Assembly (NCBI GenBank): GCA_937926325.1
Contig: CALAZQ010000551.1
Location: forward strand, 1-5,398
DNA length: 5,398 nucleotides
Origin: an uncultured Planctomycetaceae bacterium
GTDB taxonomy: Bacteria; Planctomycetota; Planctomycetia; Pirellulales; UBA1268
Reading direction: 5' to 3'
Shown here piece after piece: positions 4,763-5,398 of the stretch; the first letter of the stretch is position 1; each line of letters starts with the position of its first letter. The notes under the pieces are model-generated. The model had not been told where the DNA came from. It ran no database searches and saw only the letters and a list, made by a program, of their open reading frames with translations. The translations under genes were made by a program, and so were the position numbers.

Positions 4763-5341
4763 ATGAAGACGTCGCACTGCTTCGCCCTGGCGTTCATCTC
4801 GGCATGCCTTCCATTCGCCACCTTTTTGCACGCACAGGAAAAAACGATGCTGCCCCGTTGCTACTTTGACATCACCGCCGACGGCCAGCCACTCGGACGC
4901 ATCGTGATGGAACTGCGGTCGGACGTCGTGCCGAAGACGGCCGAGAACTTCCGCGCTCTGTGCACTGGCGAAAAGGGCTATGGCTACAAGGGAAGCTCCT
5001 TCCATCGTGTGATCCCGGAGTTCATGTGCCAGGGCGGCGACTTCACCAACCACAACGGCACGGGCGGGAAGTCGATCTACGGGGCAAAGTTTGCCGACGA
5101 GAACTTCACGCTCAAGCACACCGGACCGGGGGTGCTCAGCATGGCCAATGCCGGCCCGAACACGAACGGCTCACAGTTTTTTCTCTGCACGGTCAAAACC
5201 GCCTGGCTTGACGGCAAGCATGTCGTATTCGGACAGGTTGTGGAGGGAATGGACGTGGTCAAGAAGATCGAGTCCTACGGCTCGGCCTCCGGTCGCACGC
5301 GGGCGAAGATCGAAATCGCCGACTGCGGTGAACTCCCTTAG
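4763..5341 (+). CDS. Eukaryotic-type cyclophilin, peptidyl-prolyl cis-trans isomerase (EC 5.2.1.8)
   Basis: Catalyses cis-trans isomerisation of prolyl peptide bonds in protein folding. From the ATG at 4763 the product has 192 residues; the first 28 resemble a signal peptide (MKTSHC, hydrophobic [16 protein letters not shown], then HAQEKT). From the in-frame ATG at 4847 it has 164 residues, colinear with human cyclophilin A from end to end. In that numbering the active-site set is intact: R54, F59, M60, Q62, N101, F112, W120 and H125, each one less than in CypA. It contains the [15 protein letters not shown] loop typical of eukaryotic cyclophilins and shorter or absent in PpiA/PpiB. Both starts have a Shine-Dalgarno-like site (AGAGG at 4749-4753, 9 nt away; AGGA at 4836-4839, 7 nt away), so secreted, cytosolic or both forms are possible. 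I list the longer form because of the signal-like N-terminus. It is monocistronic by spacing. Confidence 0.95.
   Translation: MKTSHCFALAFISACLPFATFLHAQEKTMLPRCYFDITADGQPLGRIVMELRSDVVPKTAENFRALCTGEKGYGYKGSSFHRVIPEFMCQGGDFTNHNGTGGKSIYGAKFADENFTLKHTGPGVLSMANAGPNTNGSQFFLCTVKTAWLDGKHVVFGQVVEGMDVVKKIESYGSASGRTRAKIEIADCGELP
4836..4849 (+). promoter_or_regulatory. Internal ribosome-binding site and alternative start in the cyclophilin gene
   Basis: AGGA (4836-4839) followed 7 nt later by ATG (4847) would start a 164-residue protein beginning MLPRCYFDI, exactly where cytosolic CypA-type proteins begin. It sits at the end of the predicted signal peptide, so initiation here would give a cytosolic form from the same gene. 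Confidence 0.35.
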
Positions 5342-5360
5342 GTTCTGTCTGAAAACTCAG

Positions 5361-5384
5361 GAGCTGGCTTCGAGCGGCTCATTT
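5361..5384 (+). terminator. Weak terminator-like hairpin after the cyclophilin gene
   Basis: GAGCTG (5361-5366) pairs with CGGCTC (5375-5380), including one G-T wobble, with a small inner CT/AG pairing. ATTT (5381-5384) follows. It starts 20 nt after the TAG stop, as expected for a terminator, but the T-tract is too short to be convincing. Confidence 0.3.
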
Positions 5385-5398
5385 GCCCTCTGGCTACG

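Noticed and set aside
5342..5398. Possible C-terminal end of a minus-strand gene entering from the right edge, or an IS-like end (GGTTCTGTCTGAAAAC)
   Set aside because: Two minus frames are open for at most 13 to 19 codons and nothing is recognisable. The IS resemblance has no matching inverted repeat or transposase in the window.
1..5398. A novel defence, mobile or CRISPR-like system
   Set aside because: No repeats with regular spacing, no transposase or integrase, no nuclease-helicase or toxin-antitoxin pair was seen. The genes are ordinary single-domain families on alternating strands.

Overview
The window is GC-rich bacterial chromosome with small housekeeping and accessory genes packed on both strands. 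The gene families and the way they look suggest a planctomycete-like bacterium: a divergent dihydrodipicolinate-synthase-family protein with a GFxL-type motif, an unusually eukaryote-like cyclophilin, and only patchy Shine-Dalgarno sites. That lineage is inferred from gene content; no marker gene is present to prove it.

Layout from left to right. (1) The 3' part of a DapA/NAL-superfamily aldolase gene (+), followed at once by a GC hairpin and T-tract that may be a terminator. (2) A complete YjbQ/UPF0047 gene (+). (3) Convergent to it, a complete SRAP (YedK/HMCES) gene (-), the suicidal protein that crosslinks abasic sites in single-stranded DNA. (4) A divergent intergenic region of about 200 bp with a candidate promoter for the SRAP gene and a cluster of palindromes, including an 8-bp perfect inverted repeat that extends to a 10-bp stem. 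(5) A 53-residue, one-pass membrane protein (+) that is easily missed by length cut-offs. (6) Convergent to it, a probable two-gene minus-strand operon: a flavodoxin-fold protein followed, 45 nt downstream, by a serine-dependent glutaminase (GlsA). (7) Divergent from that operon, a DinB/YfiT-like putative metal-dependent protein (+) with a possible 14-codon leader ORF that overlaps its start. (8) A eukaryotic-type cyclophilin peptidyl-prolyl isomerase (+) with two credible starts, one giving a signal peptide and one giving exactly the length of a cytosolic CypA. A strong hairpin lies just upstream, and a weak terminator-like hairpin follows the stop.

I see no single pathway joining the genes. 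Strands switch repeatedly and only flavodoxin-glutaminase looks co-transcribed. I see no tRNA, rRNA, CRISPR array, transposase or recognisable defence system. No stretch over 300 bp lacks a gene. The points most worth following up are the dual-start eukaryote-like cyclophilin with its leader hairpin, the small membrane protein, the SRAP upstream palindromes, and the aldolase-family protein that lacks the expected catalytic tyrosine.
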